The notes beneath the pieces were generated by a model that worked only from the letters and a program-made list of their open reading frames with translations, was not told where the DNA came from and did no database searches. The translations under genes and the position numbers were made by a program. Positions 17,358 to 25,580 of a DNA stretch of 64,000 bases are shown one piece after another; within the stretch, counting starts at the first letter, position 1; each line of letters opens with the position of its first letter. The stretch is from Micromonospora purpureochromogenes (GTDB lineage: Bacteria > Actinomycetota > Actinomycetes > Mycobacteriales > Micromonosporaceae): contig NZ_LT607410.1 of NCBI RefSeq assembly GCF_900091515.1, positions 3,968,001-4,032,000 of the forward strand, given 5' to 3'.

Positions 17358-18068
17358 TCAGCCGGGTGTCCCCTCGGCCCGCGTCACGAGCGCCGCGGCG
17401 ACGTCGCGTACCTTGCGGTTGGTGTCCTGGGACAGCTTTGACAGGATCGCGAACGCCTCGTCCGCCGAGCACCGCCGTTCGCCCATGATGATGCCCTTGG
17501 CCTGCTCGATGACCGCCCGGCTCTGCATCGCCGCGCGCATCTGCTCGGCCAGCGTCGCGGCGTCCTCGTACAGGTGGGCGTTGGCCAGGGCCACGGCGGC
17601 GTACGCGGCGAAGGTCTTCGCCAGCTCCTGCGCGTCCCGGTCGAAGGCGCGCGTCGCCAGCCCGTAGACGTTGAGGGTGCCCACCACGGCCTCCTGGATG
17701 GGCAGCCCGATCGACAGCGAGCTGCCGACACCGGCGTCCCGGGCCCGGCCGGCCCAGTCCGGCCACCGGTCCTCCTCGGCGGTGTCCGGCACGGAGAGCG
17801 CGTCGCCGCTGACCGAGGCGTCCAGGCACGGGCCCCGGCCCTGCTCGTACTGGAACTCGTCGAGTTCGAGGGCGAGCTGGCCCGTGGTCGCCACACTCTG
17901 CGCGGTGGTGCCCCGCAACAGCGTCACGGAGACCTCGGCGGCGCCGGGGATGCTGCGCCGGGCCAGCCCGGCGACGGAGCGCAGCACCTCGTCGACGCCG
18001 GCCTCGTCGAGCCGGATCCGACCGAGCTCGGCCAGGGCGTCCTGCGGGGACAGCGGAGTCTGTGCCAT
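17358..18068 (-). CDS. GAF-ANTAR domain RNA-binding antiterminator regulator (copy 2)
   Basis: A 236-residue protein strongly similar throughout to the convergent neighbour: both share YEQGRGPCLDA, LSIGLPIQEAVVGTLNVYG in the GAF domain and VIEQAKGIIMG-RRCSADEAFAIL in the ANTAR domain. Copy 2 differs mostly in the GAF loop regions, so the two probably sense different signals but could recognise similar RNA hairpins. It starts with ATG at 18068. Confidence 0.87.
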   Translation of the reverse strand: MAQTPLSPQDALAELGRIRLDEAGVDEVLRSVAGLARRSIPGAAEVSVTLLRGTTAQSVATTGQLALELDEFQYEQGRGPCLDASVSGDALSVPDTAEEDRWPDWAGRARDAGVGSSLSIGLPIQEAVVGTLNVYGLATRAFDRDAQELAKTFAAYAAVALANAHLYEDAATLAEQMRAAMQSRAVIEQAKGIIMGERRCSADEAFAILSKLSQDTNRKVRDVAAALVTRAEGTPG

Positions 18069-18403
18069 GGAACGGGCCCTTCACGACGGGGCGTACCCCA
18101 CGGGTGCGGCGGGCGTGCGCCGCGTCGGTCTTCGGTCGGACCGTCCCCAGGACCGCGCGCGGCGGCCGCGTGCCCGGGGCCGGGGTGGCGGCCTCGCACC
18201 GGGGCGGCGTGGCACCTCGCACCCTACCCGCCGCGCCGACGTCCCGTCGCCCGAGTCGGCGGAGGCGCCGGAAGGTCGTCGCCCGCCATGACGTGTGGAA
18301 ATCGGCCGGCAGGGGTAGCGTCGGAGCCGGGTCGAGACACGCGCCCAGGACCGGCACCGAACCGCGGTGCCGTGAAGTCCGATCAATCCCGCAAGGGGGC
18401 GCG
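18069..18403. other. divergent intergenic region (GAF-ANTAR 2 / STAS)
   Basis: 335 bases without a supported gene, holding the promoters of two divergent genes. The only element I can point to is a SigB-like promoter candidate at 18293-18318. Confidence 0.4.
18293..18318 (+). promoter_or_regulatory. possible stress-sigma (SigB-like) promoter for the STAS gene
   Basis: GTGT (18293-18296), 16 bases, then GGGTAG (18313-18318) resembles the GTTT-N14-16-GGGTAT pattern of actinomycete SigB-type promoters. The match is partial. Confidence 0.3.
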
Positions 18404-18925
18404 ATGTCCACGGAACTGCCGTACGACCGAAGCCGGGGTGCGGACGGCGACGTCCCCCCGGGGCCGCCGGTGATGTCACTCCACTGTGAGCACGAGGGAC
18501 CGCTGACGGTGGTGTCGGTCCACGGTGAGGTGGACATGAGCAACGCGCACCTGCTCGTCGACCTCGTGGCGGGGCTCGCCCGCCACCCCGCCCCCCGGGT
18601 CGTTCTGGATCTCTCCGGGGTCCGCTTCGTCGACCTGCACGCGGTACGCGCCCTCATCGAGGCGGACCGCCTGCTCAGGGAGGCGGCGGGCGGCCTGGCG
18701 CTCCGACGACCGCCCCGCTGCGTCTCCCGGCTGCTGCACCTCACCGCGACGGCGCACCTGTTCGGAGTGGACGAGGGTCCGGTCCCCGGCGACGCGCCGT
18801 GGGCCGGGCCGGCCGCCACCGGCGACCGCGTCCCGCCGAGGCCGGCCACCGGCGCCCTGTCGCCCAACTCCCGGATGGACGCCCGTCGGCCGCCGCTGCC
18901 CAGCGTCCGGGAGGTGCCGGCCTGA
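18404..18925 (+). CDS. STAS-domain protein (anti-sigma antagonist-like) with altered phosphosite
   Basis: A 173-residue protein. The STAS core (about 26-120) reads LTVVSVHGEVDMSNAHLLVDLV and VVLDLSGVRFVDLHAV. In SpoIIAA/RsbV proteins the D-S-[ST]-G loop carries the phosphorylated Ser; here residues 77-81 are D-L-H-A-V, with no Ser or Thr. The C-terminal 50 residues are Pro/Arg-rich and probably disordered. The ATG at 18404 follows AAGGGGG. No anti-sigma factor kinase gene is adjacent. Confidence 0.75.
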   Translation: MSTELPYDRSRGADGDVPPGPPVMSLHCEHEGPLTVVSVHGEVDMSNAHLLVDLVAGLARHPAPRVVLDLSGVRFVDLHAVRALIEADRLLREAAGGLALRRPPRCVSRLLHLTATAHLFGVDEGPVPGDAPWAGPAATGDRVPPRPATGALSPNSRMDARRPPLPSVREVPA

Positions 18926-19039
18926 CCAGCGGCACAGAAACCTCCACGCCGCGCCGCGCGCTCTCTGTCACCGCACCGGCGCTTTCGGTAGAGTCCGCGG
19001 TGCCGGCCCTCGGGGACGGCTGAGGTCGGGGGTGCGGCG

Positions 19040-20296
19040 ATGAGCGTGCGGAGCGGGCGGCTGGTGCCTCTCGCGCTGCGCTTCGGGCTCGTGCTCGGCG
19101 CCGCCGCCTGCGCCTGGATCGGCTACGAGGCGGGCGACGACCGGTCCGCGCGCGCAGCCGACGCGCTACCCGTCGTCACGGTGGATACGGTCGTCGGAGG
19201 CGTGACCGACCTGCTCCAGGTCACCCTCCCCCCGGTGGCGATCCCGCCCTCGGTCGCGGCCGACACCCTGGATCCCCCGCGCCCGCCCGGGTCCGTCGAC
19301 GACGGCGGCGACACGGGCGGCACGACGCCGTCCCGGGCCGGGTCGTCCCCGACAACCGACACCCGCGAGGCGACGCCGGCACCGAGACGCCGGACAGCGC
19401 CGCCCGCCGACCGACCTACCCGAGCCGTCCCGTCGCGCCCGAGGACGCCGGAGACCGTGGCCGCGCGCACGAGCCGGCCGCCGCGGGACCGGGTGGCGAC
19501 ACCGCCGGTCACCGCCGTCGACCGGGTGGCCACCCCCGTCGTAGGCACTCTGCCCGCCGTACTCGACCCGGTCGCCGGCCCCGTCCTCGGCGCCCTGCCC
19601 CCGGTGGTCGACCCGGTGGCCGGTCCCATCGTCGGCGCCCTGCCCCCGGTGGTCGACCCGGTGGCCGGTCCTATCGTCGGCGCCCTGGCCCCCGTGGTCG
19701 ACCCGCTGCTGCGCAGCCTCCACCCGGTCCTCAGGCCGCTGGAGCCGGTGCTCCAGTCGCTGGAGCCCGTGCTCCAACCGCTCGAGCCGGTGCTGCGGCC
19801 GCTGGAGCCGGTGCTGGGGCCGCTCGAGCCGGTGCTGGGGGCGCTGGAGCCGGTGCTGGGGGCGCTGCGCCCGGGCGAGGTCGCCCCGCCGGCCGAGCGG
19901 GGGGCGGGCGGCACGGCCGAGCAGGCGCCCGGGGTGACCGGCACGGCCGGGCGACCACCCGCCAGGACCGCCCCGCCGGCACCATCCGCCGCGATGCCGC
20001 CCACCGGCCAACCCCGGACCGGGGCGGCCCTGGCCGACCCGGCACAGACGAGGACGGTCGCGTGGTCCCCGGCGGGAGCCGGCGCCGATCCGCTCCGACC
20101 CGACGTGATCCCGCACCGCGGCGCACCCGCCACCGACACCGGCGGCGTGGTGTCCGGCGGCGGTGTCCACCAGCCCGCCGGCGACGCCTCGACCGTCGCC
20201 TGGACCTCGCCCGCCACCGGGCTGCGGCTCTGCCGGCCGGACGGTCCCGCTCCGCTGCCGTCCCGCTGTCCCCGGCCGGGGAGCAGACCCGCCTGA
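19040..20296 (+). CDS. secreted/surface protein with two tandem-repeat blocks
   Basis: A 418-residue protein of unrecognised family. The N-terminus is a signal or anchor helix (LALRFGLVLGAAACAWIGY). The centre carries four 15-residue units of the type DPVAGPIVGALPPVV (about residues 160-219), then six 7-residue units LEPVLxP (about 234-275). The rest is Pro/Ala/Thr-rich. The low-complexity, Pro-spaced hydrophobic repeats suggest an extended wall-spanning or coiled surface element. A GGTAGAGT element lies about 50 bases upstream. Frame choice is supported by the regular repeats and GC-rich third positions. Confidence 0.65.
   Translation: MSVRSGRLVPLALRFGLVLGAAACAWIGYEAGDDRSARAADALPVVTVDTVVGGVTDLLQVTLPPVAIPPSVAADTLDPPRPPGSVDDGGDTGGTTPSRAGSSPTTDTREATPAPRRRTAPPADRPTRAVPSRPRTPETVAARTSRPPRDRVATPPVTAVDRVATPVVGTLPAVLDPVAGPVLGALPPVVDPVAGPIVGALPPVVDPVAGPIVGALAPVVDPLLRSLHPVLRPLEPVLQSLEPVLQPLEPVLRPLEPVLGPLEPVLGALEPVLGALRPGEVAPPAERGAGGTAEQAPGVTGTAGRPPARTAPPAPSAAMPPTGQPRTGAALADPAQTRTVAWSPAGAGADPLRPDVIPHRGAPATDTGGVVSGGGVHQPAGDASTVAWTSPATGLRLCRPDGPAPLPSRCPRPGSRPA
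19517..19696 (+). repeat. 4 x 45-bp in-frame tandem repeat
   Basis: Four 45-base units encode V/L-D-x-V-A-x-P-[VI]-[VL]-G-x-L-x-x-V. Units 3 and 4 are almost identical at the nucleotide level, indicating recent slippage or unequal exchange. Confidence 0.8.
19739..19864 (+). repeat. 6 x 21-bp in-frame tandem repeat
   Basis: Six 21-base units each encode LEPVL plus two residues (QS, QP, RP, GP, GA, GA). Whole codons are kept in register, so the array can expand or contract without a frameshift. Confidence 0.85.
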
Positions 20297-20570
20297 CGGC
20301 GTCCGCCGACGCGACGTGGGGGTCCACCTCGTCGTGGCGCCGCCGCCGTCGCCTCGGATCGGGTCCGACCGCGACGGCCGTCGCCACCGGAGTTCCCGCC
20401 GTCGCCGTCGGCCGCGCGTCCCTGTCTCCCACCGCTCCGGCGTCCGCCGGACTGACGGCCCTGCGCGGGCCCCGCGTCGCCGACCACACCGGCGCCTGGT
20501 GTCACCGGGCCACCGGCCGGTCGACCACGCCTGCCGTACCCCGATCATGATCTTGATCAGGAGTCACACC

Positions 20571-21251
20571 ATGAGCTATCCCATGCCCGTCGCCCGCGCC
20601 CGCTGGTGCGACGTCGGCCGGACCGTCGACCTTGTCACCGCCAGTCTCGCCACCACCGTGCTCGGTGCCTGGCTGGTCCCCGACGAGCATCGCAGGCCGG
20701 TCGTGCTGGCCGACGTGGCCCGGATCTGGACCGAACACGCGCTGCTGGTCGGCGACGTGTTCCTGCTGCGCGCCGGCGCGGCCGCCACCGTCTGGTTCCA
20801 CCGCTACCGGCCCATCCCGCCGCCCGCCCGCTACGAGGAACGGCTCGCGCTGGCCTGCGGCGCGGACCACGAACGGTTCCTCCTCCTCGACCAGGCCCTC
20901 ACCGCGCACCGCCCCGCCCAGGCGCACCACCACCTGGCGATCCTGGCGGTGCCGCCCGGCCCGCACCGCGCGGCGCGGGCCGACGCCGTCCTCGCCGGTA
21001 GTCAGCGGTGGATGGACACGCTCGGCCTGCCGACGTACGCGGAGACCTTCAGCGAGGGCCACCGCGCCCTGCACGGTCGGCACGGGTACCTGGAGCGCGA
21101 CAGCTTCCCCCTGCTGAACGGGATGCTGGTGCACCCGATGTGGCGTCCGGCGTCCCAGCCGGAGCGACGGGGCGCCAACGTCACCCGCTGGCCGACCGGG
21201 CGACCGGCTCGACCCGAGCAGAACCGGGCGCGGGAGTGGGTCCCGAGATGA
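20571..21251 (+). CDS. GNAT-family N-acetyltransferase-like protein
   Basis: A 226-residue protein. The region 119-178 follows the GNAT pattern: AHHHLAILAVPPGPHRAARADAVLAGSQ for the acetyl-CoA-binding strand and helix, then LPTYAETFSEGHRALHGRHGYLER for the final strand. The usual R/Q-x-x-G-x-G/A pyrophosphate loop is poorly conserved (PPGPHRAARAD), so activity is uncertain. The ATG has an AGGAG site that overlaps the inverted repeat TGATC-TT-GATCA (20548-20559). The substrate is unknown. A strong terminator follows. Confidence 0.65.
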   Translation: MSYPMPVARARWCDVGRTVDLVTASLATTVLGAWLVPDEHRRPVVLADVARIWTEHALLVGDVFLLRAGAAATVWFHRYRPIPPPARYEERLALACGADHERFLLLDQALTAHRPAQAHHHLAILAVPPGPHRAARADAVLAGSQRWMDTLGLPTYAETFSEGHRALHGRHGYLERDSFPLLNGMLVHPMWRPASQPERRGANVTRWPTGRPARPEQNRAREWVPR

Positions 21252-21564
21252 CCGGGTGAGCCGCGGCACCGTCCCGGGCGCGTCGATGATCCGGGGCGGC
21301 CCCCGAGGCCGCCCCGGATCCCCGTCGTCCCGCTCGGCGGACCAGCGGTGACCTCGTCCAGGAGTTCACGGAGCCGGCGATGTCGCACCGGGAGCCCCTG
21401 GCGACGTGGCCCCGCTGTCGCAACCCGGGCGCCACGGCGACCACGTGCCGGGCGGAACGGGCAGCAGGCGGTGGCGGAACGGGCAGCGGGCGTCGCCCCA
21501 CCGCCCGTCCACTATGGCCTACGGCGATCTGGCGGACACGGCCGGTCACCGCGATGATGACAGC
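21252..21564. other. intergenic region before the NACHT gene
   Basis: 313 bases that hold the terminator of the GNAT gene and presumably the NACHT promoter. I could not pick a convincing -35/-10 pair. The NACHT frame is open back to a GTG at 21406, so a longer N-terminus is possible. Confidence 0.4.
21288..21320 (+). terminator. intrinsic terminator after GNAT gene
   Basis: GATCCGGGGCGGCC (21288-21301) pairs perfectly with GGCCGCCCCGGATC (21307-21320) across a 5-base loop, a 14-bp stem 36 bases after the stop. Confidence 0.8.
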
Positions 21565-23997
21565 ATGTGGCCGCACCGTCGCTCCGGATCGCCGCCACTG
21601 CTCCTCTTCTCCGTGCTCAACGCGGCCAACTCGTCCGCCGTCGCGATCGCCGTGAACGTCGCCACCGCCGAGTTCCCGCAGGCGCACGGGTGGACGGACA
21701 ACTTCACCGTGATGGCCTCGATCGTGGCGGCGGTGACCGTGGTCAGCGCCGTGTCCGCGTGGCTCGACCGGAGAGCCGACCGGGCGTCCGCACCGCCGTT
21801 GCCGCCGGACCCGCCGGCCGCCGCCGGACCGATGACGACCCGGCAGCGCTGGATCCTCGCCGTCGGCGCCGTCATCCTGACCTCCGGGCTGGCCACGTTC
21901 GTCTGGCTGCGGCCGGGGCTGGGCGGGCGGGAACGGCTGAGTGTCGTCCTCACCCTGGTCGGTTTCGCCGTCGTGGCCTGGCTCGTGGCATGGTGGGCGG
22001 TGAGGGCGGGACGGCCGCACCCGACCGCCGAGGCCACCCGGACCGGGGAGGCGGGCATCACCACGAGAAGACGTGTCCTGCAGCGCGTGTACCAGTGGTG
22101 GGTACGCGACGCGCTGCACCGCTCGCTGCAACAGGCGGTACGCCTGGACGTGGCACTCGACGCCCAGCCCGACGCGGTGGAGGCGTACGAGGGACCGACG
22201 CAGGCCGCCCTGCAACGACTGGGCGAGCCCGAGCCGCTGCCCGACGGGACCCGCCTCGTCGACGTCTACGACGCCGGCCGCAGGGTCCTGCTGATCGGCC
22301 GACCGGGGTCGGGCAAGACCACCCATCTGCTGCAGCTCACCGAGGAACTCCTGCGTCGGGCGCGGGACGACGAGGACAGCCCGGTGCCGGTGGTGCTGCT
22401 GCTGTCCCGGTGGCGCACCAACCACCCGCACTTCTGCTCGTGGGCGAGCGCCGAGATCGGTGAACGCTACGGTGTCGCTCCCGCCGAGGTGCGGCAGTCA
22501 CTGGACGACGGGCGGATGATCCTGCTTCTCGACGGCCTCGACGAGGTCGACGGCGACTACCAGGACGCCTGCCTGGAGGCGATCAACTCGTTCGCCAGGG
22601 CGGCGAGCTTCGCGGCCACCGGCATGGTGGTGACCTGCCGGTCGCAGGACTACGAGCGGCTGCACCGCCTCGCCTTCGACACCGCACTCGTGGTGCGGCC
22701 GCTGAGCCGCGGCCAGATCGACCGGGCGCTGCGCTCCGCCGGCCCCGACCTGGACACCCTCCGGCACGCCCTGGACCGGGACGAGACGCTGCGCGAGCTG
22801 CTGACCACGCCACTGATGCTCGGCGTGGCCACGATCGCCTACCGCGGCGCCACCCCCGACCTGCTTCCGGCCGGCGGGGACAGCGACGCGCACCGCGAGG
22901 TGCTCTACCGACTCTTCGTGCAGCGGATGCTGACCCGCCGGCGCAGCCTGCGCGGCCGGCCGGAGGTGGACGGCACGAGCTTCCCGCCCCGCGAGGCGCG
23001 CTGCGCGCTGATCTGGCTCGCGCGGCTCATGCGCCGCCGGAGCCAGACGGTGTTCTACCCGGACTGGCTCACGCCGGCCTGGCTGCCGGGCCGGCGTACC
23101 GAGTGGACGCTCCCGCCGGCGCGGGGCCTGGCCGCCCGGCTGGCCCGGCGACTCGGTTGGGACCACACCAGCACGGGGCTGGTCGGCGGTGGTCTCGCCG
23201 CCCTGAGCGGGGCCGCCGCCACGGTGCCCTTCGGCGCCCTGATCGGCGGGGTACGGGGCGCGGTCGTCACCGCGGCCGGCGCCGCCGCGTTCTTCGGCCT
23301 CGGCATCGGGCTCACCTTCGGGGTGCTGCTCCAGGTGCCCCGGCTCAACCGCCTGTTCGTGCCCTTCATCGGGCGGGAGGAGAGCACCGCCTACGCGGCC
23401 TCCGAGTGGACCACCTCGGCGCGGTCCGCGGCCACCGGCTTCCTGTTCTGGTCGGCCTTCGGCGTGGTGTTCGTCGGCGTCCCGGTGGCGCTCTCGTCCA
23501 CCTGGCCGGCCGCCGCGCTGATCGCGCTGACCCTCGGCACGGGTGGAGGGCTCAGCGGTGGCAGCGTGCCCGACTTCGCCAAGCCGCCGGCGTCGCCCGG
23601 CCATGCCCTGCGCGCCTCGCTGCACCGCTTCACCCGGCTGATGATGATCCTCCTCGGCCTCGTCGCGGCGTTGCTGGCGGTCACCTTCGCGCTGCACGGC
23701 CCCTGGTTCGCCGTCGTCGCCGCCCTGCCGATGACCGTCGCCCTGATGCTGACGGCGGGACCGGGCCGCGCCTGGCTGCGCCACCGGGCCGTCAGCTTCG
23801 GCATCGCCCGGTCCGGCCTGCTGCCGTCGAACCTGGTCGAGTTCCTCTCCTACGCCGACGACCGGGTCATCATGCAGCGCGTCTTCGGCGGGTACGCCTT
23901 CATCCACCGGACCCTGCGCGACCACCTGGCCGACGAGGATCCCTTCGACCGGCTGCCGGAGCCGGGCCGACGGGTGCTGGCCGAGGAGGTTGGCTGA
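21565..23997 (+). CDS. membrane-embedded NACHT-type NTPase (STAND family)
   Basis: From the ATG at 21565 the protein has 810 residues. There are about four hydrophobic helices in the first 150 residues, then a NACHT module with Walker A GRPGSGKTT (K251) and Walker B ILLLDGLDEVDG (D323, with D326/E327). A second hydrophobic block (about 530-735) with five to six helices follows, and a C-terminal FIHRTLRDHLA motif typical of this NTPase class. Leucine-rich or other sensor repeats are absent. Such STAND NTPases act in signalling, and some bacterial NACHT proteins in antiphage defence; which applies here is unknown. The gene appears to stand alone. Confidence 0.8.
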   Translation: MWPHRRSGSPPLLLFSVLNAANSSAVAIAVNVATAEFPQAHGWTDNFTVMASIVAAVTVVSAVSAWLDRRADRASAPPLPPDPPAAAGPMTTRQRWILAVGAVILTSGLATFVWLRPGLGGRERLSVVLTLVGFAVVAWLVAWWAVRAGRPHPTAEATRTGEAGITTRRRVLQRVYQWWVRDALHRSLQQAVRLDVALDAQPDAVEAYEGPTQAALQRLGEPEPLPDGTRLVDVYDAGRRVLLIGRPGSGKTTHLLQLTEELLRRARDDEDSPVPVVLLLSRWRTNHPHFCSWASAEIGERYGVAPAEVRQSLDDGRMILLLDGLDEVDGDYQDACLEAINSFARAASFAATGMVVTCRSQDYERLHRLAFDTALVVRPLSRGQIDRALRSAGPDLDTLRHALDRDETLRELLTTPLMLGVATIAYRGATPDLLPAGGDSDAHREVLYRLFVQRMLTRRRSLRGRPEVDGTSFPPREARCALIWLARLMRRRSQTVFYPDWLTPAWLPGRRTEWTLPPARGLAARLARRLGWDHTSTGLVGGGLAALSGAAATVPFGALIGGVRGAVVTAAGAAAFFGLGIGLTFGVLLQVPRLNRLFVPFIGREESTAYAASEWTTSARSAATGFLFWSAFGVVFVGVPVALSSTWPAAALIALTLGTGGGLSGGSVPDFAKPPASPGHALRASLHRFTRLMMILLGLVAALLAVTFALHGPWFAVVAALPMTVALMLTAGPGRAWLRHRAVSFGIARSGLLPSNLVEFLSYADDRVIMQRVFGGYAFIHRTLRDHLADEDPFDRLPEPGRRVLAEEVG

Positions 23998-24002
23998 CCG
24001 TC

Positions 24003-24038
24003 CGCGAGCCGGCGCGAGCCGGCGCGAGCCGGCGCGAG
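24003..24038. repeat. 10-bp tandem repeat after the NACHT gene
   Basis: CGCGAGCCGG is repeated 3.6 times with no interruption just after the NACHT stop. The 155-base gap to the ROK gene holds no supported gene. Confidence 0.8.
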
Positions 24039-24152
24039 CTGCGGCGCTACCTGGTTCGGGCTGCCCGCCGGCGACCAGGACCGGTCCGGGCTGTTCCGCG
24101 ACGGCCGGTCGCCACCGAGGTCGGCCGCGCTCTCCAGCGGGCCCGGTGACGG

Positions 24153-25352
24153 TCAGTCCCGTACGCCGCCGGAGGCGAGCAGCCGGGCGATCGGCAGGGT
24201 CGCCGCGCCCAACGCCACCGCGTCCACCCCCAGCCGGCCGAGCTGGATCGACGCCTGCTCGTACGGCTGGCGCAGCGCCTGCCGGCCGGCGGCCGCCCGG
24301 ATGGCCGGGAGCAGGTCGCCGAGGGCCACGGCGGCCCAGCCGCCGAGCACCACCCGCTCCGGGTTGAACAGGTTGATCAGGTTGGCCACCCCGGCCCCCA
24401 GGTAGCCGGCGGTCTCGTCGAGCACCCGCCGGGCGGTGGCCGAGGTGGCCGCCGCGTCGACCAGGGCGGCGAGCTGGGACTCCTCGTCGTCGCCGGGGAC
24501 CGGCCGGCCCCGGCGGGCCTCCCGGTAGCGGTCGATGATCGCCTCGGCGCCGACGTACGCCTCCAGGCAGCCCCGGGCGCCGCAGCGACAGGCCCGGCCG
24601 CCGTACACCAGGGTGGTGTGCCCCCACTCGCCGGCGCTGCTGGACGCCCCCCGGTAGGTGATCCCGTTGGTCACCACGGCCGCGCCGACGCCGGAGCCGA
24701 CCAGCGCGAACACGGCGTGCCGGGCACCCCGGCCGGCGCCGAACCACATCTCCGCCTGGCCGAGGGTCTTGGCCCCGTTGTCGAGGTGCAGCGGCAGGTC
24801 GGTCCCGTCGGCGATCAGCCGTTGCAGCGGGACCCGGTCCCACCCGAGCGCCTGGGCGTGCACCACCGCCTGGGCGCCCTGCTCGACCACCCCGGAGACG
24901 CCGATGCCGACGCCGAGCACGTCGGCCGCCGCGACGCCCGCCCGGGCGGTCACCGCGTCGATGCCGGCCAGCACGTGGCCGGCCACCGCGGCGGGCTCGG
25001 TGCGGGCCGGGTCCAGCGGGTACTCGCTGCTGGCCAGCAGCGTCATCGCCAGGTCGAACAGCTCGACCCGGACCCGGGTCTCCCCCACGTCGACGCCGAT
25101 CACGGCGGCGAATCCCGGCGCGACCCGGAGCATCATGCTCGGCCGCCCTCCGTCCGAGGAGGCGGCGCCCGCCTCGACGACCAGCCCCTCGTCGATCAGG
25201 TCACCGACGACGTTGCTCACCGCGGGCTGGCTCAGCCCGCTGCTGCGCACCAGGTCCTGCCGGGTCAGTGGACCGTCGAGGAAGACCTTCGTCAGCAGGG
25301 TGGACCGGTTGCGCAGCCGGAGCCCCCGGTTCGTCGCTCGCACCAGCTCCAC
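24153..25352 (-). CDS. ROK-family transcriptional repressor
   Basis: A 399-residue protein. An N-terminal winged helix (GPLTRQDLVRSSGLSQPAVS) precedes a ROK sugar-kinase-like domain with the zinc motif CRCGARGCLE and ALVGSGVGAA in the nucleotide/sugar region. The GTG at 25352 has GAGG at the right distance. It is divergent from a sugar ABC transporter/beta-glucosidase operon, with an AT-rich palindrome over that operon's -10, so it is the likely glucoside-responsive regulator. ROK proteins of this length are usually regulators rather than kinases. Confidence 0.88.
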   Translation of the reverse strand: MELVRATNRGLRLRNRSTLLTKVFLDGPLTRQDLVRSSGLSQPAVSNVVGDLIDEGLVVEAGAASSDGGRPSMMLRVAPGFAAVIGVDVGETRVRVELFDLAMTLLASSEYPLDPARTEPAAVAGHVLAGIDAVTARAGVAAADVLGVGIGVSGVVEQGAQAVVHAQALGWDRVPLQRLIADGTDLPLHLDNGAKTLGQAEMWFGAGRGARHAVFALVGSGVGAAVVTNGITYRGASSSAGEWGHTTLVYGGRACRCGARGCLEAYVGAEAIIDRYREARRGRPVPGDDEESQLAALVDAAATSATARRVLDETAGYLGAGVANLINLFNPERVVLGGWAAVALGDLLPAIRAAAGRQALRQPYEQASIQLGRLGVDAVALGAATLPIARLLASGGVRD

Positions 25353-25404
25353 TCGCCACCTCGCATCCTCCTCGGCCCGCCCGGGCGACTGTACGTCCCC
25401 ATGC

Positions 25405-25433
25405 TTGACGGCCCTTCCGACAACCACTTTAAT
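25405..25433 (+). promoter_or_regulatory. strong housekeeping-type promoter of the GH1 operon
   Basis: TTGACG (25405-25410), 17 bases, TTTAAT (25428-25433): one of the best sigma-70-like promoters in the window. Start near 25440 gives a leader of about 140 bases before the binding-protein GTG. Confidence 0.75.
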
Positions 25434-25444
25434 GACGACATTAA
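25429..25444. promoter_or_regulatory. candidate ROK operator overlapping the -10
   Basis: TTAAT-GACGAC-ATTAA is a perfect inverted repeat lying across the -10 and start site of the operon promoter, with another TTAA just beyond (25445-25448). The position suits repression by the divergent ROK protein. Confidence 0.65.
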
Positions 25445-25580
25445 TTAAGGCGTGATGTAACCCGTCGGGATCGACGTCCCCCGTTCGCTCCCCGCCCCAC
25501 CGCCCGGTCGGCCGCGCGTCACCTCCGCCCCGCGACAGCTGCCCACCGGTCCCCCACCACTGCAACCAGAAGGGCACACC

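Noticed and set aside
19517..19864. CRISPR-like regular repeats
   Set aside because: Units are adjacent without unique spacers and keep one reading frame, so they are protein-coding tandem repeats.
19123..20548. Long minus-strand frames opposite the repeat-rich surface gene
   Set aside because: They carry the mirrored repeats as Thr/Gly/Ser or Gln/Arg/His runs with no start context. The plus frame has a signal peptide and upstream promoter-like element.
21406..21564. Upstream GTG start for the NACHT protein
   Set aside because: The added 53 residues are Arg/Gly-rich without motifs. The ATG at 21565 gives a normal N-terminal membrane helix.
24003..24038. CRISPR or att site
   Set aside because: A pure 10-bp tandem repeat with no spacers, no cas genes and no integrase.
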